A stretch of 53,005 nt of DNA, taken from positions 1 to 53,005 of the forward strand of contig WQTE01000005.1 in NCBI GenBank assembly GCA_009786445.1, read 5' to 3'. The notes under the pieces were generated by a model. The model made no database searches. It saw only the letters and a list, made by a program, of their open reading frames with translations, and was not told the origin of the DNA. Made by a program: the position numbers and the translations under genes. This stretch comes from Oscillospiraceae bacterium (GTDB taxonomy: Bacteria; Bacillota; Clostridia; Oscillospirales; Oscillospiraceae). Positions within the stretch are counted from its first letter, which is position 1. Each line of letters begins with the position of its first letter. This document shows, piece after piece, positions 16,737 through 25,382 of this stretch.

Positions 16737-19109
16737 ATGGCTAACACAAAATTAAGCGACCGTGTAAAAAAACTCCGTGAGCAAAGCTTAAGCTCAGCTC
16801 CGCAGCTCAGCTTAGAGCGTGCGTTGCTTGTAACGGAAACCTACGAGTTGTATGAGGGCAGAGTCTCTACACCGGAGCTCAGAGCACGCGCGCTCCACAA
16901 CATTATGAAGAAAAAAAAGCTCTGTATAAACCCGGGCGAACTTATCGTTGGCGAAAAGGGTGAAACCCTGCAAACTGCTCCAACATTTCCTGAGCTTCTC
17001 TGTCACACAGAGGATGACATGAAAACGATGGATGCACGTAAACTTATATCTTTTAAAGTAAATGCCGATGATTATTCCGTTCAGGAGAAAAAAATCAGGC
17101 CCTTCTGGGAAAATAGATGTATGCGGAAAAAGATTACCTCTGCCGTCAGCGATAGCTGGCTTGATTCCTACAGCGCAGGCATTTTTACCGAATTTATGGA
17201 GCAGCGAGGTCCCGGGCACACCGTATGCTCGGAAGTGATTTACGAAAACGGATTTTTGGACTTTAAGAGCAAAATTTCTAAAGCTCTGGAATCCCTTGAT
17301 TTTGCAGAAGATACGGCGGCACTCTCTAAAGCAGAGCAGCTTCGGGCTATGGATATAGCCTGCGATGCAATCATATTGCTGGGCAAGCGATACTTTGAAC
17401 TGGCAACTGAAATGGCTAAAAGTGAACAAGACCCCACAAGAGCGGCAGAGCTACTGCAAATTGCCGAAAACTGCCGCATAGTCCCCGCATTTAAGCCGCA
17501 AACATTTTGGCAGGCCTTGCAACAATATTGGTTTGTGCATATATGTGTCACGACAGAGCTGAATCCTTGGGATGCTTACAGCCCCGGCAGACTTGACCAG
17601 CATCTGTACCCATTTTATAAAAGGGAATCCGAAGCGGAAACGATTGATAATGAGCAAGCCTTGGAGCTGTTGCAATGCCTATGGATAAAGTTTAATAATC
17701 AGCCGGCACCACCCAAGGTAGGCATAACGTTAAAAGAAAGCAGCACCTATACCGACTTTGCAAATATAAACACAGGTGGCATAACGCCGGACGGCTCTGA
17801 CGGGGTGAATGATGTGAGCCGCCTGATACTTGAGTGTATGGATAGTATGCGTCTGCTGCAACCCAGCTCAAATGTACAGATTTCAAAGAAAACTCCACAG
17901 TGGTTCTTAAAAAGAGCTTTGGAAATATCGCGTAAAGGCTGGGGGCAGCCTGCGTTTTATAACACAGATGCAATTGTGGCAGAGCTTTTAAACGCAGGAA
18001 AATCTCTGGACGATGCACGTCGTGGTGGTGCGAGCGGATGTGTCGAAACCGGTGCTTTCGGGCGGGAAGCCTATATATTGACAGGTTATCTCAACTTGCC
18101 TAAAATACTGGAACTCACTCTCAATAACGGATTTGATACACGGACAAATAAACAAGTCGGCCTGCCGCTCGGTTACGGCTCTGACTTTAATAGCTTTGAA
18201 AAACTCATGGAAGCATATAAACAGCAGTTAAACCATTTTGTCAATATTAAGATACAAGGCTCAAACACCATTGAAGCCCTGTATGCAAAGTATATGCCTG
18301 TCCCCTTTTTATCTGTGATAATCGACGATTGCATCGAAAAAGGCAAGGACTATAATGCGGGTGGAGCTCGATATAACACGGCTTATTTGCAAGGAGTAGG
18401 TATCGGGACTGCCGCTGACTCTCTTGCCGCCATAAAGCACTATGTTTTCGATAAAAAAGAGCTCTGCTTCAGTGAGCTTTTAACTGCTTTGGATGCCGAT
18501 TTTGAGGGCTATGATGCTCTGCGGTATAAACTGTTTAACAAAGCTCCGAAATATGGCAACGATGACGACTACGCCGACAATATTATGCGTGAAGTGTTTT
18601 TTGCTTTCCATGACAGCGTGACCGGCAGACCAAACAATCGTGGCGGAACTTATCGCATCAATATGTTATCCACGACTTGCCATGTCTATTTTGGGGAGGT
18701 GTGCAGTGCAAGTGCAAACGGGCGCCGCGCCCGTAAACCTGTCTCTGAGGGTATATCCCCCACACAAGGTGCAGATGAACAAGGTCCGACTGCGGTGCTC
18801 TTATCCGCAGCAAAACTTGACCATCTCAGCACAGGTGGAACTCTGCTAAACCTCAAGTTTAATCCATCATCTGTTGCCGATGACAAAGGACTTGAGGCAG
18901 TCGCAGGGCTTATCCGCAGCTATTTTGCTATGGACGGACACCACATTCAATTTAACGTAGTAGACCGCAAAACGCTGGTAGCTGCTCAGCAAAACCCCGA
19001 AGAATATAAAGATTTAATAGTAAGGGTAGCAGGGTATTCGGATCATTTCCGAAACCTTAGCAAAGCCCTACAAGACGAAATCATAGATAGAACCGAGAAC
19101 GATTTTTAG
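16737..19109 (+). CDS. hypD: Trans-4-hydroxy-L-proline dehydratase, glycyl radical enzyme
   Basis: Glycyl radical enzyme of the HypD type, which dehydrates trans-4-hydroxy-L-proline to 1-pyrroline-5-carboxylate. The product is 790 aa. The active-site loop GASGCVETG gives Cys435 and Glu437, and the C-terminal VRVAGYSDH gives the radical Gly766. Other positions match the C. difficile HypD residues I recall with a constant offset of +1 (Phe153, His161, Asp279, Ser335, Tyr451, Thr646), which favours HypD over PFL or glycerol dehydratase. The start is ATG with AAGGAAGC upstream. No activating enzyme or proC is next to it; NrdG is specific for NrdD, so the activase must be elsewhere. Its last 4 bp overlap the convergent nrdR stop. 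Suggests growth on collagen-derived or plant hydroxyproline. Confidence 0.85.
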   Translation: MANTKLSDRVKKLREQSLSSAPQLSLERALLVTETYELYEGRVSTPELRARALHNIMKKKKLCINPGELIVGEKGETLQTAPTFPELLCHTEDDMKTMDARKLISFKVNADDYSVQEKKIRPFWENRCMRKKITSAVSDSWLDSYSAGIFTEFMEQRGPGHTVCSEVIYENGFLDFKSKISKALESLDFAEDTAALSKAEQLRAMDIACDAIILLGKRYFELATEMAKSEQDPTRAAELLQIAENCRIVPAFKPQTFWQALQQYWFVHICVTTELNPWDAYSPGRLDQHLYPFYKRESEAETIDNEQALELLQCLWIKFNNQPAPPKVGITLKESSTYTDFANINTGGITPDGSDGVNDVSRLILECMDSMRLLQPSSNVQISKKTPQWFLKRALEISRKGWGQPAFYNTDAIVAELLNAGKSLDDARRGGASGCVETGAFGREAYILTGYLNLPKILELTLNNGFDTRTNKQVGLPLGYGSDFNSFEKLMEAYKQQLNHFVNIKIQGSNTIEALYAKYMPVPFLSVIIDDCIEKGKDYNAGGARYNTAYLQGVGIGTAADSLAAIKHYVFDKKELCFSELLTALDADFEGYDALRYKLFNKAPKYGNDDDYADNIMREVFFAFHDSVTGRPNNRGGTYRINMLSTTCHVYFGEVCSASANGRRARKPVSEGISPTQGADEQGPTAVLLSAAKLDHLSTGGTLLNLKFNPSSVADDKGLEAVAGLIRSYFAMDGHHIQFNVVDRKTLVAAQQNPEEYKDLIVRVAGYSDHFRNLSKALQDEIIDRTENDF

Positions 19110-19561
19110 TCCTCAATAAGAAGCCTGTTCAGCTCATCCATGAATGAGTTGATATCTCTGAACTGACGATAGACTGAGGCAAAGCGAACATAGGCAACCT
19201 CGTCAAGCGATTTGAGTCCTGTCATAATCATCTCACCAACATCAGTGGTTTTAATCTCACGCTCAAGCGAATTTTGGAGTTCCTGTTCTATTTCGTCCGC
19301 AACCAAAGTGAGGTCTGCAAGCGGAACAGGGCGTTTTTCACATGCTCTGAGCATACCGTTGATAAGTTTTTGTTTATCGAAAGTCTGCCTACTGCCATCT
19401 TTTTTGACAACAATGAGCGGCAATCTCTCCATAATCTCATAAGTAGTAAAACGTTTCTGACAACTCAAACACTCACGGCGACGGCGGATAGTCGCACCTT
19501 CCTCAGCAGGACGTGAATCAACAACCTTACTTTCAGCATAAGCGCAAAATGGACATTTCAT
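19106..19561 (-). CDS. nrdR: Transcriptional repressor of ribonucleotide reductase genes
   Basis: The 151-residue product has an N-terminal zinc ribbon (CPFC ... CLSC) followed by an ATP-cone ([20 protein letters not shown]), the domain order of NrdR. It senses ATP/dATP and represses nrd operons. The ATG start has AAAGGA about 12 bp upstream. A strong NrdR box (19623-19638) precedes it, so it is probably autoregulated, and a box also precedes nrdD in this window. It converges on hypD and overlaps it by 4 bp. Confidence 0.96.
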   Translation of the reverse strand: MKCPFCAYAESKVVDSRPAEEGATIRRRRECLSCQKRFTTYEIMERLPLIVVKKDGSRQTFDKQKLINGMLRACEKRPVPLADLTLVADEIEQELQNSLEREIKTTDVGEMIMTGLKSLDEVAYVRFASVYRQFRDINSFMDELNRLLIED

Positions 19562-19622
19562 TGATAAAATTCATTCCTTTCGGACAATATGTAGAGAACA
19601 CCTCTAAGGAGTATATCACAAA

Positions 19623-19638
19623 ACACTATATATTGTAT
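19623..19638 (-). promoter_or_regulatory. NrdR box upstream of nrdR
   Basis: ACACTATATATTGTAT fits the NrdR box consensus at nearly every position. It sits just upstream of a TATACT -10 (19610-19615, minus) and would cover the -35 region. A weaker second match (GGACAATATGTAGAGA, 19582-19597) lies 41 bp away centre to centre, about four helical turns. Confidence 0.65.
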
Positions 19639-19639
19639 A

Positions 19640-20233
19640 TCATTTTTTTACAAGAAACTCATCGCGCGACACTAAAACATTCAAAACATCAAGCATCGCC
19701 TTAGTCGAAAGCTTCGTTGGCAACCCCAGTTCAGTGAGCAACCGTCGGCGTTTTTGTGCACTGCCGTCTGTACCGGTCAGCCCTGCATCAAACAAATCTG
19801 ACTTTGTAATAAGCCCCTCTTTAGTGCTCATATTGCCGCTATCATCAAATGTAGCACCGGCAATTTCAAGCGACTTGATGATAATATCCGAGTTCATCCC
19901 CTCAACACCGAGCTTCCCCTCTTTTGAAGCAGACACCTTACGGCGTTCCTTGCCGGGCACATCAGGGATATAAGCATGCTTGACGTTTGCACTGCCAAGC
20001 ATACCGTGAAGCCTCCCTCGGATAAAAAAGCCCGCCCTATCACTGTCAGTAAGAATAATCAGCCCGGTTTCCTCTGAAAGCCTCCTGAGCAAAGCAATTT
20101 TATCTCTGTCTTTCAAAAAACCAAAACCCGAAGTCTCAATTACAGTTGCATTAACAGCCCGCAGCACGGTATTTTTATCATAACGCCCCTCAACGACTAT
20201 AAGCTCGCGCACACTTTTTTTATTTGTTTCCAT
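19640..20233 (-). CDS. RNase M5-family TOPRIM protein (DUF4093)
   Basis: The 197-residue product has a TOPRIM fold at the N-terminus (LIVVEGRYD with the catalytic Glu; LIILTDSDRAG with the DxD pair) and a C-terminal DUF4093 region (DLFDAGLTGTDGSAQKRRRLLTE), as in RNase M5, which matures 5S rRNA. KsgA, the usual neighbour of rnmV, is not here, so this may be the shorter paralogue found in many Clostridia; I leave the symbol empty. The ATG at 20233 is chosen because AGGAG lies 10 bp upstream. A 17-bp motif shared with comEC lies just before its likely -35. Confidence 0.75.
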   Translation of the reverse strand: METNKKSVRELIVVEGRYDKNTVLRAVNATVIETSGFGFLKDRDKIALLRRLSEETGLIILTDSDRAGFFIRGRLHGMLGSANVKHAYIPDVPGKERRKVSASKEGKLGVEGMNSDIIIKSLEIAGATFDDSGNMSTKEGLITKSDLFDAGLTGTDGSAQKRRRLLTELGLPTKLSTKAMLDVLNVLVSRDEFLVKK

Positions 20234-20303
20234 AGCTAAGTATCTCCTATTTGATAATTTTAACACAAAACCACGATAACAGATAAAACTTTTGAAATCA
20301 ATG

Positions 20304-20320
20304 CACATTTAAGTGTGAAA
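20304..20320 (-). promoter_or_regulatory. Shared motif upstream of the TOPRIM gene
   Basis: Minus strand TTTCACACTTAAATGTG, an imperfect palindrome (CACActtaAATGTG), ends 2 bp before TTGATT (20296-20301), the likely -35. The same 17 bases occur in the same position before comEC (23957-23973). Confidence 0.4.
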
Positions 20321-20386
20321 TTACAGGTCGAAAGTGTGGATTTTCTACATTTGCTATCAAATGAGAGCGGGCGACATGACCCGCTT

Positions 20387-21412
20387 CTACCCCAAAGCAA
20401 GCTTTGCAAGCAGCTCGACCATTCGGGACTCGGGTTCAGAAGTGCTATTTAGCTCCATTGCAGTCTCAGAACAAGCCAAAACTTTCTTTTTGATATCTTC
20501 AAGTGTGGATTTACTTGCTGTGCTCATGAGCTTACTTGCTTGAAACTCGTGCCGGATCGAGCACATATCCATAAGTTCGCGTTTTGATAGCTTGCTATCC
20601 AGACAAACACGTGCAGCGAGAAGCTGGCGCATTTTAAGGGAAATACTGTAAATCAGCTTATGCGGAGCCTCACGCATCTGGAAAAGCTCATCAAGAAGCC
20701 TTGCCGCCTGCTTATGCTCGCGGTTGACAATCGCATCGGTGAGCTCATAAGAAACCGCATCAAGAGTAGGTGTGACCACAGCATCAATATCCTTCCGTGA
20801 GACTACAGAAGCCCGAGAGAAAGCCGCCACCTTCTCAATCTCGCCATGCAGAGAAGTCATAAGACCACCGGTTATAAACGCAAGATATTCAGCATCAGCC
20901 GGAGAAATATCACGCCCCGCATCCCTGAAATGCCGCATTATCCACTTGACGAGTTTTTGGCTGTCCTGCTGAGCGAATTCAAGAACACACGCATACCCTA
21001 AAATCTCCTTGTTGACCTTAACTCTGCCGTCAGGTTTAAACTCCAAAGTGTCGAAAGAAAACACGGCACACACATAATCAGGCAAATCAGATAAAATATC
21101 CCGCATCCTCTCCCTGTGCCCACTTGCAAAAATATCAAAGTCATGAACCTCAACGAGTGTCTTATCAGCAAACACAGGAAACGTATTCACAGCATCTTCA
21201 AGTTCATCGATAGCGAGACCCCTACCCTCAAATCGCCGATAGTTAAAGCCGGAAGACCCATCAGGACATATGTGAGAGCGTAAATCAACAATACCCCGCT
21301 CAAGCAAGTACCGCTCAGGCCCGTGAAAGATGTAAAACCGCTCCAACTCGCCCGTTTTGATAGCTTCGCGAAGCTTCATATATGAATCTGTTTGAGATTT
21401 TTTCTGAGCCAT
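20387..21412 (-). CDS. holA: DNA polymerase III subunit delta
   Basis: Clamp-loader delta subunit, which opens the beta clamp. The 341 residues show the HolA N-terminal pattern (FYIFHGPERYLLERGI; the P-loop is absent as expected), a middle AAA+ lid and a C-terminal collar (KLIYSISLKMRQLLAAR). The ATG at 21412 has AAAGG eight bases upstream; an ATG at 21433 has no such site. It follows comEC on the minus strand, a common Firmicute order, but is separated from it by 210 bp containing an inverted-repeat element. Confidence 0.9.
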   Translation of the reverse strand: MAQKKSQTDSYMKLREAIKTGELERFYIFHGPERYLLERGIVDLRSHICPDGSSGFNYRRFEGRGLAIDELEDAVNTFPVFADKTLVEVHDFDIFASGHRERMRDILSDLPDYVCAVFSFDTLEFKPDGRVKVNKEILGYACVLEFAQQDSQKLVKWIMRHFRDAGRDISPADAEYLAFITGGLMTSLHGEIEKVAAFSRASVVSRKDIDAVVTPTLDAVSYELTDAIVNREHKQAARLLDELFQMREAPHKLIYSISLKMRQLLAARVCLDSKLSKRELMDMCSIRHEFQASKLMSTASKSTLEDIKKKVLACSETAMELNSTSEPESRMVELLAKLALG

Positions 21413-21448
21413 AACAAAGACCTTTCTTTCCATTTATACTGCAAGCTA

Positions 21449-21597
21449 GAGATACGGAGTATGCTATAAAACTAAAAATTTTTGCGAGTAAGGACAAACT
21501 GAACAGCAGAAGAAAAAAGCTACATGGTGGCACTATATAAAAACACAGCAAAGAGGCGCCTAAAAATTTCTTAGATTTCTAGCATACTCCGTATCTC
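21449..21597. repeat. 149-bp element bounded by perfect 18-bp inverted repeats
   Basis: GAGATACGGAGTATGCTA (21449-21466) and its exact complement (21580-21597) flank ~113 bp; similarity continues inward for about 17 more bases (ending AAATTTTT on both arms). No coding sequence is inside. GCACTATATAAAA occurs both in the element (about 21529) and just outside (about 21607). Size and ends resemble a MITE; a large RNA hairpin upstream of holA is the alternative. Confidence 0.55.
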
Positions 21598-21622
21598 GGA
21601 AGCAAGCACTATATAAAACTAC

Positions 21623-23899
21623 CTACCTGCGAATAGTAACATGACCATTTAGGTCTGTCCGAAACGTAGTAACACCAAATTGAGAAAGCCGCAAAAGCAC
21701 CTCGGAGGTAGGATGCCCAAAACTATTGCGACCAACGGGTATTACAGCAATATCAGGGGACAAAGCGGCAAGCAACTCTTCAGAAGTTGAATGACGTGAA
21801 CCGTGATGCCCAACAACAAGAACATCCAGTTTAGGCAAAACAGCGAAACGAAGCAACGCTCTCTCGCTAGCCATATTCATATCACCCGTGATGAGCGAAG
21901 TAATGCTGCCCACAGTCAAAATACTCAAGCTCCGCTCATTCTCTCCCCTGCCCTCAAACATCGGCGGATATATAAATACATCCAGTTCACCAAGCGTAAA
22001 AGTAAGCGTTTCCGTAACGTAAATTATATCAGTTCCGTGACTATTTGCAAGAGTAATTATTTCATAAGCCACATGAGCGAAGTCGGAACCGCTTGGGTCG
22101 GCTAAAGCAAGAGCAAAGATTGCCATTCTGCTGAAAAGAAATTCCACACCATTGACATGGTCGGCGTGTAAATGGGTCAAAACAAGCATATCGATCGTTG
22201 TTTTACCCATGTTCATCAAAAACTCATGTGTAATTTCCCCCGCATTATTGCGGCTCAAGCTCCCCGAATCTACAACCATAGTATGTCCGCCCGACTCCAC
22301 CACGACACTAAGCCCCTGCCCGACATCCACAACAGAAAACGAATCTCCGGGCATACCCGGAAAAAATGTAAAAATCAGGATTATTACCGACAAAAGCATA
22401 ACCGCAATACACGCAGGTTTAATATACTCCCGTAGCCGCGCTTTCATCAAAGGAAGCAGCGTAAACATGATATACACGTACAAAAGCCAGAGCATAATGT
22501 GAATATTTGACGAATACACAACAGAATACGGCACTCCCGCGAGCATCTGCGCTGTGCGGATTATATATCTTGCCGCATATGTAACGGGAAACGAAAGGAT
22601 TGTGCCGAGTGCAGGATGTAAAAAGCTGAGCAGCGTTACAAGCAGCCCAACCGGAAAAATGATAGAGACTACCCCTATTGTGAGCAGATTCGTCAAAGGA
22701 GCTATGAGTGAAACATAGCCAAAATGCAAGGCAGTCAGCGGCAAAGTAAATATGAGCGCACCAAAAGTGGTGGAAAGCCCTCCCACTATATAGTTAATAA
22801 TTCCTCGAGTAAGTTTAAGCCTAAATACCTTCTTACCTCGAAAAGCATCTGTGACCGTATTATTGATTTTTGTTGAAAACAGGATAATTCCGAGAGTTGC
22901 ACTAAAAGAAAGGTGAAGTCCCACAGAAGCAACAGAGTACGGGTTGCTCGCCAGAATAAAAAACAGAGCCGCCAAAAGCGATGTTATCGAATCCCTTTCG
23001 CGCCTGACCAGCGGTGCAAAAATAAGAAACATTTGCATAATACCCGCACGCGTGACCGCAGGAGTAAACCCTGTCATTGCCATAAAGAGCAGTAAAACAG
23101 GTATGCCGTAAAACGCAAACAGCCTTTCGTTTCTGAGTACAATAGCCAGAAAACCCATAAGAAAAGCAATGTGCATCCCCGAAATAGACACGACATGAAT
23201 TATCCCTGAAGCAGACAGCGAAGCACTCAGTGCTGTGTCTCTGTATAAATCGTCACGGCGACCCATGAGCAGTGCCTGCATGAAATGCGCCACGTCATCG
23301 GGAAAGATTTCACCTATCTGCTCGGCGATGCTGTGTGCAATTCTTCTCGGTACATATCTCAAACTGTCCGAATAATCCTTCAAGACGATATCCCCCGAGA
23401 TATATCCCGAGAGAAAAATCCCTCTTGAACTTAGCGCATCAAATCGCTCACCATCAGCAGTGATGTCCGTCCGTCTCAGCCTTGCATTTGCAAAAATAAT
23501 ATCTCCCGGCTGCAAAGCTGCTTCGGTAAAATAGAAAAGCCGCACATTGGCATTTCTTGCATCTTCCCGTAAAATCTGCGCATCCACCCGATAGCCGCGT
23601 GTTGTGCGCGCGACCGGATAATCCGTTATTACAGCAGTAATTTCGATACTCTCCTCATGCAACTCAAAATGAGGCTGTGCAAAAATAACCGTATATGCAT
23701 AGCTCCAGAGAAAACCAATTGAAACTGCCAAAAGCGAAATTATAACTCTTTGGCGGTTGTTTCCTCTAAAAATCAAGCCTAGCAGCGAAAGCAGAGCTGC
23801 TGTTCCACCCGCGATAAGCAGCCAATCACTCGGCAAAAAATAATGAGACAGAAATAGTGCAAGTGCAAAGAAAAACGAAAAAACAGCAAGTTTACGCAA
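21623..23899 (-). CDS. comEC: DNA internalization competence protein ComEC/Rec2
   Basis: Inner-membrane channel for single-stranded DNA during transformation. The 758 residues contain N-terminal membrane helices and the DUF4131 region, the ComEC/Competence multi-helix domain (SGIIHVVSISGMHIAFLMGF near 225), and a C-terminal metallo-beta-lactamase domain with VLTHLHADHVNGV. All parts look intact. The TTG at 23899 is preferred because GGGGGTG lies six bases upstream; the GTG at 23908 is part of that site. Promoter TTGAAA-18-TACGAT (23925-23954, minus). comEA is also in the window at 44670 in a different locus. Confidence 0.92.
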   Translation of the reverse strand: MRKLAVFSFFFALALFLSHYFLPSDWLLIAGGTAALLSLLGLIFRGNNRQRVIISLLAVSIGFLWSYAYTVIFAQPHFELHEESIEITAVITDYPVARTTRGYRVDAQILREDARNANVRLFYFTEAALQPGDIIFANARLRRTDITADGERFDALSSRGIFLSGYISGDIVLKDYSDSLRYVPRRIAHSIAEQIGEIFPDDVAHFMQALLMGRRDDLYRDTALSASLSASGIIHVVSISGMHIAFLMGFLAIVLRNERLFAFYGIPVLLLFMAMTGFTPAVTRAGIMQMFLIFAPLVRRERDSITSLLAALFFILASNPYSVASVGLHLSFSATLGIILFSTKINNTVTDAFRGKKVFRLKLTRGIINYIVGGLSTTFGALIFTLPLTALHFGYVSLIAPLTNLLTIGVVSIIFPVGLLVTLLSFLHPALGTILSFPVTYAARYIIRTAQMLAGVPYSVVYSSNIHIMLWLLYVYIMFTLLPLMKARLREYIKPACIAVMLLSVIILIFTFFPGMPGDSFSVVDVGQGLSVVVESGGHTMVVDSGSLSRNNAGEITHEFLMNMGKTTIDMLVLTHLHADHVNGVEFLFSRMAIFALALADPSGSDFAHVAYEIITLANSHGTDIIYVTETLTFTLGELDVFIYPPMFEGRGENERSLSILTVGSITSLITGDMNMASERALLRFAVLPKLDVLVVGHHGSRHSTSEELLAALSPDIAVIPVGRNSFGHPTSEVLLRLSQFGVTTFRTDLNGHVTIRR

Positions 23900-23924
23900 A
23901 ATTGTCACCCCCCTTAGACTAACA

Positions 23925-23973
23925 ATCGTAGCACAAACGCTTTCAACATTTCAATACACATTTAAGTGTGAAA
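23925..23973 (-). promoter_or_regulatory. comEC promoter with upstream palindromic motif
   Basis: Minus strand: TTTCACACTTAAATGTG (23957-23973), 2 bp, TTGAAA (23949-23954), 18-bp spacer, TACGAT (23925-23930). The motif is identical to the one before the TOPRIM gene. It does not look like a ComK box (AAAA-N5-TTTT). Confidence 0.45.
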
Positions 23974-24074
23974 ATTCAACATTTGCAGTAGTTGCAGTGC
24001 AATTACGGGCAGCGCTGTATAATTTTCGCCGATTGGACTTTAACTTAAATTCTACCATCCTCTAAAGGATATAC

Positions 24075-24104
24075 TTGTCAAATTGACCATAGTTGTGTTA
24101 TATT
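24075..24104 (+). promoter_or_regulatory. Promoter of the V-ATPase stator-like genes
   Basis: TTGTCA (24075-24080) and TATATT (24099-24104), 18-bp spacer, about 39 bp before the first start codon. The rest of the 243-bp intergenic region holds only the comEC promoter and no gene. Confidence 0.5.
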
Positions 24105-24142
24105 AGGTGATGGCAATCTGGTTTATCGTGGAGGTGTTTACA

Positions 24143-24457
24143 TTGCCCGCTGAGTATTTAAAGTATATCATTGCTGCCGAATATGAGGCAAATCAGGTTA
24201 AGCTTCTGGTAGCAGAGAAGTCAAAAGAGTCATTGCACGAAGCACAGGTTGAGGGAGAAAAACTTGTTTCGGCATCGCTTGTGCGTGCAAAAGCTGAAAT
24301 AGAATCGTTAAAACGGGAATCTGACCGCAAAGCCATGGAAGCAGCAGCCGAGCTTGCCAACTCAACCGCAAATAAGCTCGCCACAATGCGTGCCAGAGCC
24401 GAAAAACGCGCTGAGGTAATAGCCCAGCGCATATTTGAAAGGATAGTGAGCATATAA
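24143..24457 (+). CDS. V-type ATPase subunit G/H-like coiled-coil protein
   Basis: The 104-residue product is one long charged coiled coil (about residues 8-95; EANQVKLLVAEKSKESLHEA, then KRAEVIAQRIFERIVSI), typical of the G/H (AhaH-type) peripheral-stalk subunit of V/A-type ATPases. The TTG at 24143 is the start because GGAGGTG lies just upstream; the longer frame has no ribosome site. Its stop overlaps the next start (TAATG). No A, B, C, D, F or K subunit lies nearby. Confidence 0.6.
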   Translation: MPAEYLKYIIAAEYEANQVKLLVAEKSKESLHEAQVEGEKLVSASLVRAKAEIESLKRESDRKAMEAAAELANSTANKLATMRARAEKRAEVIAQRIFERIVSI

Positions 24458-24882
24458 TGAGCACTATTAGAAAGCTAAATATTATAGTATCACATCCGGA
24501 TATTGTAAACGTAATTTCTGAGCTTATGTATTTATCTTGCTTTGAGCCAATCGTGCCCAATATTGAGCTTGATCCGCCTGATCTTACGACACTTTTTGCG
24601 CATGAAGAAATCGAACTGGAAAATTATTCTGCAAACATGGAAACTCTCACAGTTCTCGCAAGCCAGTATACATACACGCTCGTGGGCTGGGTGCAGTCTC
24701 AGCATGAACCGGAGGTGTCCTCAGTGTTATCAGGCTTCACCTGCTCGTTCAGTTTCTCTGACCCATTACCGGAAGATGGCGATGAAGTACCTATCATACT
24801 CAAATTCCCCCAAATGTTCGGAAAAATGAGAAGCGGAGGAAGCCGTGTTTTTTCCCCGCTTACAAAGAGTAGTACGCTATAA
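24457..24882 (+). CDS. Shortened V-type ATPase subunit I-like protein (cytosolic part only)
   Basis: The 141 residues match in outline the cytosolic N-terminal domain of V/A-type subunit I: an opening RKLNIIVSHPDIVNVISELMYL and, from ~residue 68, TYTLVGWVQSQHEPEV followed by DEVPIILKFPQMF, which in full proteins is the loop before the first membrane helix. The long coiled coil between them and the whole C-terminal membrane domain (normally ~500 residues more) are missing. Start ATG, overlapping the previous stop. The frame is clean, so it is a compact gene and not a random fragment. Homology is judged by eye and needs a profile search. Confidence 0.5.
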   Translation: MSTIRKLNIIVSHPDIVNVISELMYLSCFEPIVPNIELDPPDLTTLFAHEEIELENYSANMETLTVLASQYTYTLVGWVQSQHEPEVSSVLSGFTCSFSFSDPLPEDGDEVPIILKFPQMFGKMRSGGSRVFSPLTKSSTL

Positions 24883-24965
24883 TAGAGCATCTTAAAACCA
24901 ATCGCACTCCATACCTCTACCATCGGAAATGTTAAATAAATTTCTTGAAAGGAATGTATAAATAA

Positions 24966-25382
24966 GTGCAAAGTTTTGACAAAATACTTGAATATATAAA
25001 GTTTGAGTCCGAAAAGGAATGCAAAGAAATCGCACTTAATGCCACGAGGGAGTGCGAACGTATAAAAGCCGAATTTTCAAAAAAAGAGCAGGATGTTTAT
25101 TGGGAATATATAAATCAAGGAACTAAGCAAATTGAGGAAAGAATTTCGCAACTATCAAATCTTGCCGCTGAACAAGCCGGGAAGATGATTAATGCCACCG
25201 AGCAGGATATGCTTGACGAGGTGCTTGACCTGACCACAAAAAAACTCTCATCTCTACCCACGCGAAACTATAACGAGTTGCTCGAAAAACTCGGCATAGA
25301 GGAAGGTTGCAGACCGGAGTTTCTGGTACACCAATACAGAGATGAACTCGCACCCACGGTTATCTCCGCACTATTCGACTAA
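24966..25382 (+). CDS. Shortened V-type ATPase subunit E-like protein
   Basis: The 138-residue product has an E-subunit-type N-terminal coiled coil (KILEYIKFESEKECKEIAL), the segment LTTKKLSSLPTRNYNELLEKLG that normally opens the globular domain, and then directly the E-type C-terminal end (YRDELAPTVISALF). About 60 residues of the globular domain seem to be absent. GTG start with AAAGGA 11 bp upstream; 83 bp after the subunit I-like gene. Together with the G/H-like and I-like proteins it would make a stator without motor. The stop overlaps the convergent PilZ gene by 4 bp. Confidence 0.55.
   Translation: MQSFDKILEYIKFESEKECKEIALNATRECERIKAEFSKKEQDVYWEYINQGTKQIEERISQLSNLAAEQAGKMINATEQDMLDEVLDLTTKKLSSLPTRNYNELLEKLGIEEGCRPEFLVHQYRDELAPTVISALFD

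Noticed and set aside
24698-24971. Minus-strand ORF opposite the subunit I-like gene
   Set aside because: No ribosome site and no similarity; the plus-strand frames have coupled starts and coherent family features.
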